DNA from: Bacteroidota bacterium
GTDB lineage: Bacteria > Bacteroidota > Bacteroidia > Bacteroidales > FEN-979
Direction of reading: 5' to 3'
Assembly: GCA_026391355.1 (NCBI GenBank)
Contig: JAPLDH010000048.1
Span: 1-64,000, forward strand
Length of the DNA stretch: 64,000 nt
The notes below the pieces were generated by a model. That model was not told the DNA's origin. It was given only the letters and a program-made list of their open reading frames with translations, and did not search any database. Position numbers and translations under genes: made by a program. Positions 8,481 through 17,824 of the stretch are shown in pieces; position 1 is the first letter of the stretch, and each line of letters starts with the position of its first letter.

Positions 8481-9748
8481 TGATGATCATTCCAATTAAA
8501 AAATACATCCCCTATTTTCTGTGTATCCCGGTACTTGGCTTTCTTATTATGGAAGCACTGGGTAATGGCGACTTCAAAGTCTTCCTGGAAGCTGCCAAAC
8601 TGGTGGGTGCAGGAAAAACACCTTACCATCAATGGATCTTTATCAGTGAAGGCAATTATGCCTATTATTACTATAGCCCGCTATGGGCAGTTATATTAAT
8701 ACCCTTCAGCCATCTTCCGAACTTTTTCTCAAACCTTACCTGGTTACTGGCAAATACCTGGTTTTTATACCGGATATGGATATTGCTGACAAAATTTATT
8801 GATCTTCAAAACCTCTCAAAGAAGCAGATAACCTGGCTTCTTTTTCTATGTATATTATTGAATGCAAGGTTTATTCTGTACAATTTCGGGATGATTCAGA
8901 TGACGATCTTCCTGCTTTGGGGTGCTATGGAAAGTCTGAGACTTATCCGTATTAAAAAATTCCTTTTTGGGGGAATGCTTTTAGCCCTGGTTATCAATAT
9001 CAAGGTTTTACCAATCCTTCTCATTCCCTATCTGATCTACCGCAAAGAACTGAAAGGCACTTTAAGTACCCTGTTCTTCAGCCTGCTTTTTCTCTTTCTC
9101 CCTTGCCTGGTTTTAGGCTGGTCAACAAACCTGCATCTGCTTTCTGACTGGTGGAGGGTTATCAATCCTGACAATGCTGAACATCTTCTGGAACCAGAAA
9201 TTGGCCCCCATAGCCTGACCGCACTGATCCCTGCACTCCTGATGAAAACAGTGGGGACTTTACCCTTTTCCAGGAATATTTTCAACCTGGATCTTTTCAC
9301 CACTACCTGCATTCTTAATGCGGTCAGAATCGGTCTGTTTCTTTTTACGTTCTATTTCCTTAGATGGTCTCCATTCAGGCATGCAAAATCCGGATTTCAT
9401 GAAATTTACGAACTGAGTTACATCTTTTTACTTATCCCTTTAATCTTCCCTCATCAGCAGAAATATGCCTTTTTCCTGGCCTCTCCTGCTCTGTTTTATA
9501 TATCCTGGTTTATTATTACTAATTACAGGCCAGCAACCAGGGCAACAACCAAGACCAGGTATTTTATCATCATTCTCCTGCTATTCCTCTCTTTTGTCCT
9601 GATGACCCTGTCCTCCGACGGTATAATTGGAAGATACCTGAACCAGATCACCCAGCATTATAAAACGATAACCTACGGAGCACTGCTGCTGATTGTCGTT
9701 CTGATCTTGTGTTCACCAATGCACATTGAAAAGAGAAAACTGAAGTAA
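8480..9748 (+). CDS. Membrane protein, GT87/DUF2029-like glycosyltransferase
   Basis: The 422-aa protein is strongly hydrophobic with about nine to ten membrane helices. The N-terminal region (ALGNGDFKVFLEAAKLVGAGKTPY followed by YYYSPLWAV) is the pattern of DUF2029 / family 87 C-type glycosyltransferases, which use polyprenyl-phosphate sugars. The short loop after helix 1 has an acidic residue (GDF) in the place usual for the catalytic Asp. The start is either the GTG overlapping the preceding stop or the ATG one codon later (8483). The acceptor is unknown. Confidence 0.65.
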   Translation: MMIIPIKKYIPYFLCIPVLGFLIMEALGNGDFKVFLEAAKLVGAGKTPYHQWIFISEGNYAYYYYSPLWAVILIPFSHLPNFFSNLTWLLANTWFLYRIWILLTKFIDLQNLSKKQITWLLFLCILLNARFILYNFGMIQMTIFLLWGAMESLRLIRIKKFLFGGMLLALVINIKVLPILLIPYLIYRKELKGTLSTLFFSLLFLFLPCLVLGWSTNLHLLSDWWRVINPDNAEHLLEPEIGPHSLTALIPALLMKTVGTLPFSRNIFNLDLFTTTCILNAVRIGLFLFTFYFLRWSPFRHAKSGFHEIYELSYIFLLIPLIFPHQQKYAFFLASPALFYISWFIITNYRPATRATTKTRYFIIILLLFLSFVLMTLSSDGIIGRYLNQITQHYKTITYGALLLIVVLILCSPMHIEKRKLK

Positions 9749-9843
9749 TGTACAATGTACGATTTACGAATGTAGATTTAATTGTGGATTTTAGAGGTAC
9801 GATTGTGAATTTATGAACCAACTTCCTACATTCCTGCATTCCA

Positions 9844-10755
9844 TCATATCTGGAAACTATCTCCGTCCTCAACCACATAGGTTTCGGGAAATACCGATCG
9901 TGCTTCGAGAAGCATCGGTTCCATATCCTCATACCGGGCGGAAAAATGACCGATGATCAGTTTCCTGACCTGTGCCTTCTTTGCGATCGTTGCGGCTTCC
10001 ATTGCGGTTGAGTGCATCTTGTCTTTTGCATCCTGCAACTTGTCCTGCATAAAGGTAGCTTCGTGATAAAGAAGGTCGCATCCGTGGATGTAAGGAATGA
10101 TCTTCTCGTCGTATAATGTATCTGTGCAATAGGCATATGACCGTGGAGTTGGTGGATCAGTGGTCAGCTCAGCATTTCTATAAACTTTCCCTGATGGATC
10201 TGTATAATCCTCTCCCCTCTTGAGTTTTGGCATTATGCTAAATGGGATTTTCACATTTTCCAGTACCTCCTTGCGGATCTTCCTCTGCTGCCTCTTCTCC
10301 CTGAACAGAAAACCAAAAGTCGGAACACTATGTATAACAGGAAAAGCATGAACCGTCACCTTCTCATTCTCAAAAAGCAGTTCATAATTTTCTGATGTGA
10401 GGGAATGAAAATGGAGCGGATAAATAAGGGTGGTTCCTGATGCCTGTAACTGGGTATCGATGATCTCCTGCAGCAATGGCGGTCCATACAGGTGAAGTTC
10501 ATCCTTTCTTCCCAATAAATGGAACGAGGTCAGTAAACCCATAAGTCCATAATAATGATCACCATGTAAATGACTGATCAGAATATGGGTGATCCGCTGA
10601 AAATGGATCCTGTACTTCCGGATCTGTATCTGTGTTCCTTCAGCGCAGTCAATTAACAACAAGCGCTCATTCACATTGAGTAAATGAGCGCTTGGGTTTC
10701 TTTTCAGTGTAGGGATAGCAGAACCGCTGCCCAGAATGGTTACCGAAAAAGTCAT
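9844..10755 (-). CDS. rnz: Ribonuclease Z
   Basis: This 303-aa metallo-beta-lactamase-fold endonuclease should cleave the 3' trailer of tRNA precursors. Visible signatures are the N-terminal LGSGSAIPT strand-turn, the zinc motif SHLHGDHYYG with the following LLTSF, a HATF-like LLYHEATF segment and the later HSTA and GHFSARY histidines. Length is typical of the bacterial short form. It starts 6 nt after the rpsA stop on the same strand and probably depends on the rpsA promoter. Confidence 0.92.
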   Translation of the reverse strand: MTFSVTILGSGSAIPTLKRNPSAHLLNVNERLLLIDCAEGTQIQIRKYRIHFQRITHILISHLHGDHYYGLMGLLTSFHLLGRKDELHLYGPPLLQEIIDTQLQASGTTLIYPLHFHSLTSENYELLFENEKVTVHAFPVIHSVPTFGFLFREKRQQRKIRKEVLENVKIPFSIMPKLKRGEDYTDPSGKVYRNAELTTDPPTPRSYAYCTDTLYDEKIIPYIHGCDLLYHEATFMQDKLQDAKDKMHSTAMEAATIAKKAQVRKLIIGHFSARYEDMEPMLLEARSVFPETYVVEDGDSFQI

Positions 10756-10761
10756 GGAAGT

Positions 10762-12843
10762 CTATTCCTCCTTATTCTCTTCCTCGTGCTGTTCTTCAGG
10801 TTCTTCGTTAACTTCAGGTTCCTGAATTTCTTCCTTTTTGCCTTCAAGCCTTCTTGCAACCCTCTCCTTCTCTTCAGCTTTATTCATCTCTGATCTCAGG
10901 TTTGCAAGGGATTCAATATCACCAAGGGTTGTTTTTTCAAGGTTATCCTTGATCTTTTTAACAGCTTTCTTGGTTGCTTTTTCCTTGCTTTTCTCGGCAA
11001 TAGATTCCTTGTTCTTTTCAGCATAGGCAATGTCCTGGTGAACTTTGCTGTGGGAAAGAATGATCTTTTTATTCTCCTTGGAAAATTCTATCACCTTGAA
11101 ATCGAGGTTCTCTTCTTCCCTTGCCTGGGTTCCGTCTTCCTTTGAAAGGTGACGTAATGGGGCAAATCCTTCAACACCATATGGAAGAGCAACAATAGCG
11201 CCTTTATCATTCATACTTACGATGGTTCCTTTGTAGATGGATCCGATGGAGAATACACTTTCAAAAACATCCCAGGGGTTTTCTTCCAGTTGCTTGTGTC
11301 CGAGGCTTAACCTCCGGTTGTCAACGTCGATATCGAGTACCATTACCTCGATTTTTTCACCGATCTTGGTAAATTCTGCAGGATGCTTAATCTTCTTCGA
11401 CCAGGAGAGGTCAGAAATATGGATCAACCCATCGACACCTTCTTCCAGTTCAACAAAAATACCGAAATTGGTAAAGTTGCGAACGGTAGCAGAATGTTTG
11501 GACTTGATCGGGTATTTTTCCTTGATATTTGCCCACGGATCCGGGATGAGCTGTTTGATACCCATCGACATCTTGCGCTCTTCGCGGTCGAGGGTGAGAA
11601 TAACAGCTTCTACTTCCTGTCCTACTTTCAGGAAATCCTGTGCAGTACGGAGGTGTTGCGACCATGACATTTCGGAAACGTGGATGAGTCCTTCAACTCC
11701 GGTTGCAATTTCGACGAAAGCGCCGTAATCAGCAATAACCACAACTTTTCCTTTAACCTTATCACCAATTTTAAGATTCTGGTCAAGTGAATCCCACGGG
11801 TGAGGAGTAAGTTGCTTCAGACCGAGAGCAATTCTCTTCTTGTTTTCATCGAAATCGAGGATAACAACCTTGATTTTCTGATCAAGCTTGACGATTTCTT
11901 CAGGATGGTTAATACGTCCCCAGCTAAGGTCGGTAATGTGGATCAAACCATCAACACCGCCAAGGTCAATAAATACACCGTAGGAGGTGATATTTTTAAC
12001 AGTACCTTCAAGTATCTGGCCTTTTTCAAGTTTCTTGATGATCTCGGCTTTCTGGGCTTCGAGTTCGTCTTTGATCAGTGCTTTGTGGGAAACGACAACA
12101 TTTTTATATTCGTGGTTGATCTTTACAACCTTGAATTCCATAACCTTATCAACATAGATGTCATAATCGCGGATGGGTTTCACATCGATCTGTGAACCCG
12201 GCAGGAATGCTTCGATACCGAAGATATCCACGATAAGACCACCTTTTGTGCGTGACTTAACATAACCTTTAATGATTTCCTGGTTTTCATAGGCATTGTT
12301 GATGCGTTCCCACGATTTCAGGATCCTTGCTTTTTTGTGGGAAAGGATCAACTGTCCGTTCGGATCTTCCTGGTTTTCAACGTAAACCTCAACTGTGTCA
12401 CCAACTTTCAGATCCGGGTTGTACCGGAATTCGTTCATCTGGATCACACCATCGGATTTGAAACCGATATTGATCACCACTTCACGGTTGCTCATGGCAA
12501 CAACACTGCCGTCGATCACTTCATGTTCTGAAATGGAACTTAATGTCTTGTCATACTGTTGTTCAAGTTTTGTTCTCTCTTCCGGGAGATAAAATTCATG
12601 TTTCTTGCCAATGGAATCCCAGTCAAAATCCTTTAACGCATTTGCTTTGGAAACAAATACTTCAACAGGCTGAGGAGCAGCCACTTCTTCAACAATTTCT
12701 TCAACAGGTTCTTGCTTTAACTCTTCCTTAGCTTCTTCTGCAACCTCCTCAATAACAGGAACTACCTCCTGCTCATTCATTTCAACATTCTTCTCATTTT
12801 CAATCTCACCTTCATTCTGTACATTTAATTCTTCTGATGCCAT
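10762..12843 (-). CDS. rpsA: 30S ribosomal protein S1
   Basis: The 693-aa product contains six S1/OB repeats (about residues 110-590). Repeats three to five are the best conserved, each with a GVxxGLIHxxDLSW or similar strand. It binds mRNA at the small subunit and assists initiation. The protein is longer than the E. coli S1 (557 aa) because of an acidic N-terminal extension (about 80 residues, rich in Glu) and a charged C-terminal tail. A strong Bacteroidota-type promoter lies upstream, giving a leader of about 100 nt. rnz follows at once. Confidence 0.95.
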   Translation of the reverse strand: MASEELNVQNEGEIENEKNVEMNEQEVVPVIEEVAEEAKEELKQEPVEEIVEEVAAPQPVEVFVSKANALKDFDWDSIGKKHEFYLPEERTKLEQQYDKTLSSISEHEVIDGSVVAMSNREVVINIGFKSDGVIQMNEFRYNPDLKVGDTVEVYVENQEDPNGQLILSHKKARILKSWERINNAYENQEIIKGYVKSRTKGGLIVDIFGIEAFLPGSQIDVKPIRDYDIYVDKVMEFKVVKINHEYKNVVVSHKALIKDELEAQKAEIIKKLEKGQILEGTVKNITSYGVFIDLGGVDGLIHITDLSWGRINHPEEIVKLDQKIKVVILDFDENKKRIALGLKQLTPHPWDSLDQNLKIGDKVKGKVVVIADYGAFVEIATGVEGLIHVSEMSWSQHLRTAQDFLKVGQEVEAVILTLDREERKMSMGIKQLIPDPWANIKEKYPIKSKHSATVRNFTNFGIFVELEEGVDGLIHISDLSWSKKIKHPAEFTKIGEKIEVMVLDIDVDNRRLSLGHKQLEENPWDVFESVFSIGSIYKGTIVSMNDKGAIVALPYGVEGFAPLRHLSKEDGTQAREEENLDFKVIEFSKENKKIILSHSKVHQDIAYAEKNKESIAEKSKEKATKKAVKKIKDNLEKTTLGDIESLANLRSEMNKAEEKERVARRLEGKKEEIQEPEVNEEPEEQHEEENKEE

Positions 12844-12954
12844 CTAAATACTCTTTATGGCGGCGCAATTGCGTCAACCGGGTTAATAATAAGTTGATTT
12901 TCATGGGGATTTATCATAAAGAACGGCTCCATTTTACCCCTGAAAAATGGGGTG

Positions 12955-12986
12955 CAAAGATAGAAATTATTATTTGATAAACCAAA
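12955..12986 (-). promoter_or_regulatory. rpsA promoter (TTTG-N20-TATCTTTG)
   Basis: On the minus strand a TTTG box (12,983-12,986) is followed after exactly 20 nt by TATCTTTG (12,955-12,962). This matches both elements and the spacing of the Bacteroidota housekeeping promoter. The likely transcript start is near 12,948, within an inverted repeat CCATTTT/AAAATGG (12,929-12,950). Confidence 0.7.
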
Positions 12987-13147
12987 GGATGGTACAATTT
13001 ACCATTTACCAATGACCATTGACAATTGCATTTACCATTTACAATTGACCCATTACTTTTGAAGTTTAAAATCTTTTTAATAGTAAATGGTCAATGGTCA
13101 ATTCATTTGTCAATGGTCATTGGTCAATGGTCAATTATAAATTTCTC

Positions 13148-13155
13148 TACCTTTG
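13148..13155 (+). promoter_or_regulatory. Putative -7 box (TACCTTTG) of ychF
   Basis: TACCTTTG matches TAnnTTTG and lies 20 nt before the ychF ATG. The nearest TTG box, in the heptamer array, is 25 nt away, slightly too far. Confidence 0.4.
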
Positions 13156-13175
13156 CATATAAAACCAGATAGTTT

Positions 13176-14273
13176 ATGTCTCTACGATGCGGAATAATTG
13201 GCTTGACCAATACAGGTAAAACAACCTTATTTAACTGCGTTTCCAATACCCGTGCAGAAACCGGGGCAGCGGCTTTCAGTTCAACAAAATCCAACATCGG
13301 AATGATGAACGTCCCGGATCAGCGGTTGTTTGAGATCGATAAGTTCATTCATTCCGCTAAGATCGTTCCTACAACCATGGAGATGCTGGATATTCCGGGA
13401 TTGGCGAAAGGCGCCAGCCACGGAGAAGGAATAGGAAATAAATTCCTTGCCGATATCAGGCAGGTGGATGCGATCATTCATGTGCTGCGTTGTTTCGACG
13501 ATCCCAACCTGGCCCATATCGAAGGTTCCATCGACCCTATAAGGGATAAAGAGATCGTGGACCTGGAACTGCAGGTGCGTGACCTGGATTCAGTGGAAAA
13601 AAAACTGCAGAAACTTGAACGGTTATTACGTGTCGGAGATAAGGATGCCAAGCATGGCATCGACGTGCTCAAAGTTTACAAGGATCATCTCGAATCATTA
13701 CAGTCGGCACGTTCAGCGCCTGTTCATAAGGATGATAAGCGGTTCATCGATGACCTTTTCCTGTTATCGGATAAACCGGTTCTTTATGTCTGTAATGTTG
13801 ATGACAAATCTGCCGTGAATGGAAATGCATATACCGAAAGATTCATTGATTCCGTGAAAGAAGAGAATGCAGATGTGCTTGTCGTTGCTGCAAAAATGGA
13901 ATCAGAAATTGCAGAGTTGGACAATATGGATGACAGGATGGCCTTTCTTTCAGATGCAGGCATCCAGGAACCCGGGGTGAATCGGCTTGTTCGTGCTGCC
14001 TTTCATTTGCTTGACCTGCAAACATTCTTTACTGCCGGTCCTAAAGAAGTGCGTGCATGGACGATCCATAAGGGCATGAACGCTCCCCAGGCATCAGGTG
14101 TAATACACAGTGATCTTGAACGCGGGTTCATCCGTGCCGAGGTGATGAAATATGCTGATTTTGTGAAACTGGGTTCAGAACACGCTTGTAAAGAACATGG
14201 AAAACTAATGATCGAAGGAAAGAACTATATCGTTGAGGATGGGGATATTATGCATATTAGGTTCAATGTTTGA
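13176..14273 (+). CDS. ychF: Redox-regulated ATPase YchF (Obg family)
   Basis: This 365-aa P-loop protein has the G1 motif GLTNTGKTTLFN at the N-terminus, the switch region with DIPGLAKGASHGEGIGNKFL, a non-canonical YVCNVDD in place of NKxD (typical of YchF, which prefers ATP) and the C-terminal TGS domain (FFTAGPKEVRAWTI and later). It is a conserved ribosome-associated ATPase linked to stress responses. Length is as in the family. hydE begins 21 nt later, but the gap is all repeat, so an operon is not certain. Confidence 0.95.
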   Translation: MSLRCGIIGLTNTGKTTLFNCVSNTRAETGAAAFSSTKSNIGMMNVPDQRLFEIDKFIHSAKIVPTTMEMLDIPGLAKGASHGEGIGNKFLADIRQVDAIIHVLRCFDDPNLAHIEGSIDPIRDKEIVDLELQVRDLDSVEKKLQKLERLLRVGDKDAKHGIDVLKVYKDHLESLQSARSAPVHKDDKRFIDDLFLLSDKPVLYVCNVDDKSAVNGNAYTERFIDSVKEENADVLVVAAKMESEIAELDNMDDRMAFLSDAGIQEPGVNRLVRAAFHLLDLQTFFTAGPKEVRAWTIHKGMNAPQASGVIHSDLERGFIRAEVMKYADFVKLGSEHACKEHGKLMIEGKNYIVEDGDIMHIRFNV

Positions 14274-14274
14274 A

Positions 14275-14303
14275 AAGAGTGACAAAGTGACAAAGTGACA
14301 GAG
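14275..14303 (+). repeat. GTGACAAA octamer array at the hydE start
   Basis: About three copies of the 8-mer GTGACAAA fill the gap between ychF and hydE. The last copy supplies the GTG start codon and second codon of hydE. Confidence 0.8.
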
Positions 14304-15392
14304 AATATTAAAGAAATATTAAATAAAGATTTTTTTTCGAAAGAGGATCTAATAACTCTTCTCTCATGTGAAGATGGGGAGAGCAGGAAGATATTTGAGC
14401 TGGCAGCCGCAACAAAAAAGAAGTATGTCGGGAAGAAGGTCTATTTCCGCGGACTGATCGAATACTCGAATTATTGCTCCAAGAATTGTCTTTATTGTGG
14501 TATCCGCGCAGGTAATAGTCGTTATGTCAGGTACCAGATGACCGATGAGGAGGTGCTGGAAGCTGCGATATATGCTTATCAGAACCGGTTCGCCTCCATC
14601 GTGATCCAATCCGGTGAACGAAATGACAAAAAGTTTATCAGCGAGATTGAACGTTTATTAATTGAGATCCATCAGTTAAGTGATGGTAAGTTGCACATCA
14701 CCCTTTCACTGGGAGAACAGTCTGAAGATACTTACAGACGATGGATAGCAGCCGGGGCTCAGCGGTATTTGCTAAGAATTGAAGTCTCGGATCCTGAACT
14801 ATACACAAAATTGCATCCGAACGACAGGCATCACAACTACTATGACCGTTTGGAAGCTTTGAAAACTCTGCGGAAAATTGGTTACCAGGTAGGTACAGGT
14901 GTTATGATCGGACTCCCTTTCCAGACCATCGACAACCTGGCAGATGACCTGATTTTCTTTCGTGATTTTGATGTCGATATGGTTGGAATGGGACCCTACA
15001 TTGAACATGAAGATACTCCCCTTTTCCAATACAAGGACACACTCCTTCCATTAAACGAAAGGTTCAGGCTTTCCCTGAAGATGGTGGCCATATTGCGTAT
15101 CATGATGAAAGACATCAACATTGCCGCCACAACAGCCATGCAAACCATCGACCCCCAGGGTCGCGAAAAAGCCATGATGGTGGGCGCCAATGTGATCATG
15201 CCCAACCTTACTCCAGTTAAATACCGGCAGAATTATCTTTTATATGAGAATAAGCCTTGCCTGGATGAAGAGGCAGAAGAATGTAAGAGTTGCCTGGAAG
15301 TGAGGATCGCCATGGCCGGCGATGAGATCGGGTACGGAGAATGGGGCGACTCAAGGCATTTCGAGAACCGTAACGAAGGCAAGGGGGAATAA
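14295..15392 (+). CDS. hydE: [FeFe] hydrogenase maturase HydE (radical SAM)
   Basis: The product (365 aa) is a radical SAM enzyme needed, with HydF and HydG, to build the 2Fe subcluster of [FeFe] hydrogenase. The radical SAM cluster motif is CSKNCLYCG near residues 57-65, followed by IVIQSGE and the TIM-barrel strands seen in HydE. A C-terminal EECKSCL pair plus the GYGEWGDSRH end also fit HydE. The best start is a GTG within a GTGACAAA repeat; no alternative Met occurs before residue 78, and the length agrees with known HydE. It is about 16 kb from the hydrogenase genes, and hydF and hydG are not in the window. Confidence 0.93.
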   Translation: MTENIKEILNKDFFSKEDLITLLSCEDGESRKIFELAAATKKKYVGKKVYFRGLIEYSNYCSKNCLYCGIRAGNSRYVRYQMTDEEVLEAAIYAYQNRFASIVIQSGERNDKKFISEIERLLIEIHQLSDGKLHITLSLGEQSEDTYRRWIAAGAQRYLLRIEVSDPELYTKLHPNDRHHNYYDRLEALKTLRKIGYQVGTGVMIGLPFQTIDNLADDLIFFRDFDVDMVGMGPYIEHEDTPLFQYKDTLLPLNERFRLSLKMVAILRIMMKDINIAATTAMQTIDPQGREKAMMVGANVIMPNLTPVKYRQNYLLYENKPCLDEEAEECKSCLEVRIAMAGDEIGYGEWGDSRHFENRNEGKGE

Positions 15393-15395
15393 TTT

Positions 15396-15600
15396 AATAT
15401 TTACGATGTACGATTTACGATTATAGATTACCAATGACCAATGACCATTGACCAATGACCATTGACCAATGACCAATGACCAATGACTAATGACCAATGA
15501 CTAATGACCAATGACTATTGACTATTGACCAATGACCAATGACCAATGACCAATGACCAACGACCAATGACCTAATGACCTGATGACCTAATGACTACTT
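15396..15600. repeat. Long heptamer array (TGACCAA/TGACTAA)
   Basis: About 25 copies of a 7-mer (ATGACCA with variants ATGACTA and TTGACCA) occupy almost the whole gap between hydE and rlmD. A short TTTACGA-type stretch precedes them. This is the longest single array in the window. It contains stop codons in all frames and no gene. Confidence 0.95.
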
Positions 15601-15613
15601 CCCTGATAACTGA

Positions 15614-17038
15614 ATGCTAAAAGAAAAGACCATATACGAGAGTGTAGAGATCCTCGATGCCGGTTCTGAAGGGAAAGCGGTTGCTCGTGCCGGCGACCTT
15701 GTGATCTTTGTCCCGTTTGTGGTTCCGGGCGATATTGTCGACATCCAGGTAACATGGAAAAAAAGATCTTACATCGAAGGCAACGCCATTAAATTTCACA
15801 AATATTCAGATAAACGTGAAACACCTTTTTGCGAACATTTCGGCACCTGTGGCGGTTGCCGTTGGCAAAACATGAAATATCAAGACCAGTTATTCTATAA
15901 ACAGAAGCAGGTGGAGGATAATTTCCAGCGGATTGCCAAAATCACAGATCCACCTGTTCTTCCTATCATCCCTTCAGTAAAAACCCGGTACTACAGGAAC
16001 AAACTCGAATACACCTTCTCCAACCGCCGATGGTTACTTGGAGAAGAGATGGGATCGGAGACATCCGACAAGGATATGAATGCTCTCGGATTTCATATCC
16101 CAATGATGTTTGATCGTGTCCTGGACATCCGGAACTGTTATCTTCAGCAGGATCCATCAAATGCTATCCGGCTCGAAACAAAACAGTATGCTCAGGAAAA
16201 TGACCTTTCATTTTATGATGCAAGAACATGGGATGGCTTTCTAAGGAATCTGCTGATCCGGATCTCAGATTCAGGAGATGTGATGGTCATCCTGGTTTTC
16301 AGAACGGATGACAAAGAAGAAATCACGGGCATGCTCAGCCACCTGATGAGGAAATTCCCTGAAATAACCTCAATGTATTGGGTAATCAACCCCAAAAAGA
16401 ATGACGTTATCAATGATCTTCCGTTTCATCTGTTCTCGGGAAAACCATACATAGTCGAGTCAATGCAGGCATATGGAACGGAACGGGAGATCTCGTTCAG
16501 AATAGGTCCGGCTTCTTTTTTCCAGACAAACTCCACCCAGGCGAGGATCCTTTACAAAACAGTGGGAGAATTTGCCGGGTTCAACGGGAACGAAACTGTA
16601 TATGACCTTTATACTGGAACCGGTACCATTGCAAATTACATTGCAGGTACTGCAGGAAAAGTAATTGGCATTGAATCGATTCCTTCCGCCATTGAGAATG
16701 CACGGGAAAATTCGCGTATAAATAGCATAACGAACGCTTTTTTTTATACCGGGGAAGCTGAAAAAGTACTGACCCCGGAATTCATCTCCGCCAATGGTGT
16801 TCCGGATATTGTGATTACTGATCCTCCCCGGTCGGGAATGCATGAAAAAGTCGTAAAAACCTTGCTGTCAGTGAACCCCGGGAAGATTATCTATGTCAGT
16901 TGTAATCCTGCCACACAGGCCCGTGATATCGCACTCCTGAAAGAGAAGTATGATCTCGTCAAATGCCAGCCGGTGGATATGTTCCCTCATACGCAGCATG
17001 TGGAGAATGTTGCTTTATTGCAAAAGAGAGATCAGTGA
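15614..17038 (+). CDS. rlmD: 23S rRNA m5U methyltransferase (RlmD/RumA family)
   Basis: The 474-aa protein has an N-terminal TRAM domain (about residues 5-60), a [4Fe-4S] cysteine set starting CEHFGTCGGCRWQ near residue 73, a SAM-binding region with DLYTGTGTIANY, the TDPPRSG motif and the catalytic SCNPATQARD segment near the end. It would methylate C5 of a uridine in 23S rRNA with S-adenosylmethionine. Other members of the TrmA/RlmCD family cannot be excluded without alignment. It converges with aroK, leaving only 7 nt between the stops. Confidence 0.88.
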   Translation: MLKEKTIYESVEILDAGSEGKAVARAGDLVIFVPFVVPGDIVDIQVTWKKRSYIEGNAIKFHKYSDKRETPFCEHFGTCGGCRWQNMKYQDQLFYKQKQVEDNFQRIAKITDPPVLPIIPSVKTRYYRNKLEYTFSNRRWLLGEEMGSETSDKDMNALGFHIPMMFDRVLDIRNCYLQQDPSNAIRLETKQYAQENDLSFYDARTWDGFLRNLLIRISDSGDVMVILVFRTDDKEEITGMLSHLMRKFPEITSMYWVINPKKNDVINDLPFHLFSGKPYIVESMQAYGTEREISFRIGPASFFQTNSTQARILYKTVGEFAGFNGNETVYDLYTGTGTIANYIAGTAGKVIGIESIPSAIENARENSRINSITNAFFYTGEAEKVLTPEFISANGVPDIVITDPPRSGMHEKVVKTLLSVNPGKIIYVSCNPATQARDIALLKEKYDLVKCQPVDMFPHTQHVENVALLQKRDQ

Positions 17039-17045
17039 TACATGA

Positions 17046-17585
17046 TCACCGGCCCGGTTTATTTTTCAACATTTTTGTTTTATTTTGATCATTCAGGACA
17101 TTCAGGATACGCTCAGCAGTAATGTCATCACCGTCGATGATATAATCTGCCTGTAAATAAAACGCTTCACGTTCATTGATCTGGTTGGTCACAAATTGTT
17201 CCAGGTCATCGGATGGGATCTCTGTAATCAATGGTCTTTTTTTCTTAACGTGCCGCAATCGTTCGATTAACGTCACATTATCGGGCTTCAGGTAAAAACT
17301 GATCCCGTTTCTTTTAATGAATTCCATATTATCAAAAAAACATGGAGTGCCCCCACCTGCTGAAATAACCGTATTCTCTGCAGAAATGGTTTGCTTCAAC
17401 AACTGCTGTTCAAGTTTCCTGAAAGTGGTCTCATCGAACCGGCTAAAAAAATCAAGCACACTGATGCGGTATCTTTCTTCAAACAGATCGTCTATATCCG
17501 TAAAAAGGTAATTCATCATTGTGGCCAATTCATTCCCTATCTTCGATTTGCCACAACCCATATATCCGATCAAATATAAACGCAT
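17046..17585 (-). CDS. aroK: Shikimate kinase
   Basis: The 179-aa NMP-kinase-fold enzyme phosphorylates shikimate in the chorismate pathway. The Walker A loop GYMGCGKSKIG is at residues 7-17, the shikimate-binding DIDD follows near 31-34, and the AGGGTPCF loop near residue 76 and an RPL lid segment are present. Length is typical of AroK/AroL. It is transcribed alone. Chorismate also feeds MqnA, encoded nearby. Confidence 0.95.
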   Translation of the reverse strand: MRLYLIGYMGCGKSKIGNELATMMNYLFTDIDDLFEERYRISVLDFFSRFDETTFRKLEQQLLKQTISAENTVISAGGGTPCFFDNMEFIKRNGISFYLKPDNVTLIERLRHVKKKRPLITEIPSDDLEQFVTNQINEREAFYLQADYIIDGDDITAERILNVLNDQNKTKMLKNKPGR

Positions 17586-17645
17586 AACACGGCTAAATTT
17601 TCACGCAATTTGAAATCAGACGATCCTGTTTTCATCTTTTATCCT

Positions 17646-17653
17646 CAAAAGTA
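17646..17653 (-). promoter_or_regulatory. Putative -7 box of aroK
   Basis: On the minus strand TACTTTTG matches TAnnTTTG and lies about 60 nt upstream of the aroK ATG. No clear TTG box is seen at the right spacing. Confidence 0.35.
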
Positions 17654-17711
17654 AAGATTTATTCAATCAATTGGTATGAACCCCGGTGCAAGCCCTCGGA
17701 AATTTACCATG

Positions 17712-17766
17712 CACCTCATCACCTGCACCCCTTCTCCTTGAGGAGAACGGGACGGGGGTTGAGGTG
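17712..17766. repeat. Nested inverted-repeat element
   Basis: CACCTCA (17,712-17,718) pairs with TGAGGTG (17,760-17,766), and inside it TTCTCCT (17,732-17,738) pairs with AGGAGAA (17,741-17,747). The arrangement looks like a dispersed, structured intergenic element rather than a terminator, since no T tract follows. Confidence 0.55.
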
Positions 17767-17816
17767 ATAAAATTAAGCTCTTTGACATTTGATTCTTTTT
17801 TTACGATGGAATTTAG

Positions 17817-17824
17817 TAATTTTG
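17817..17824 (+). promoter_or_regulatory. Putative -7 box (TAATTTTG) of the DUF1573 gene
   Basis: TAATTTTG matches the -7 consensus and lies 24 nt before the preferred ATG. TTTG at 17,788-17,791 is 25 nt upstream, longer than usual. Confidence 0.4.

Larger units (their letters stand above)
12844..13175. repeat. Divergent intergenic region with heptamer arrays in both orientations
   Basis: This gap separates rpsA (minus) from ychF (plus). Positions about 12,990-13,050 carry TTACCAATGACCATTGAC-type heptamers. Positions about 13,080-13,138 carry the complementary TGGTCAA type, so the two arrays could pair as a long imperfect hairpin or cruciform. The rpsA promoter and the ychF -7 box flank this block. 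Confidence 0.7.

Noticed and set aside
15396-15600. CRISPR-like periodic array
   Set aside because: The unit is 7 nt with no spacers and no cas genes nearby; it is a simple tandem repeat.
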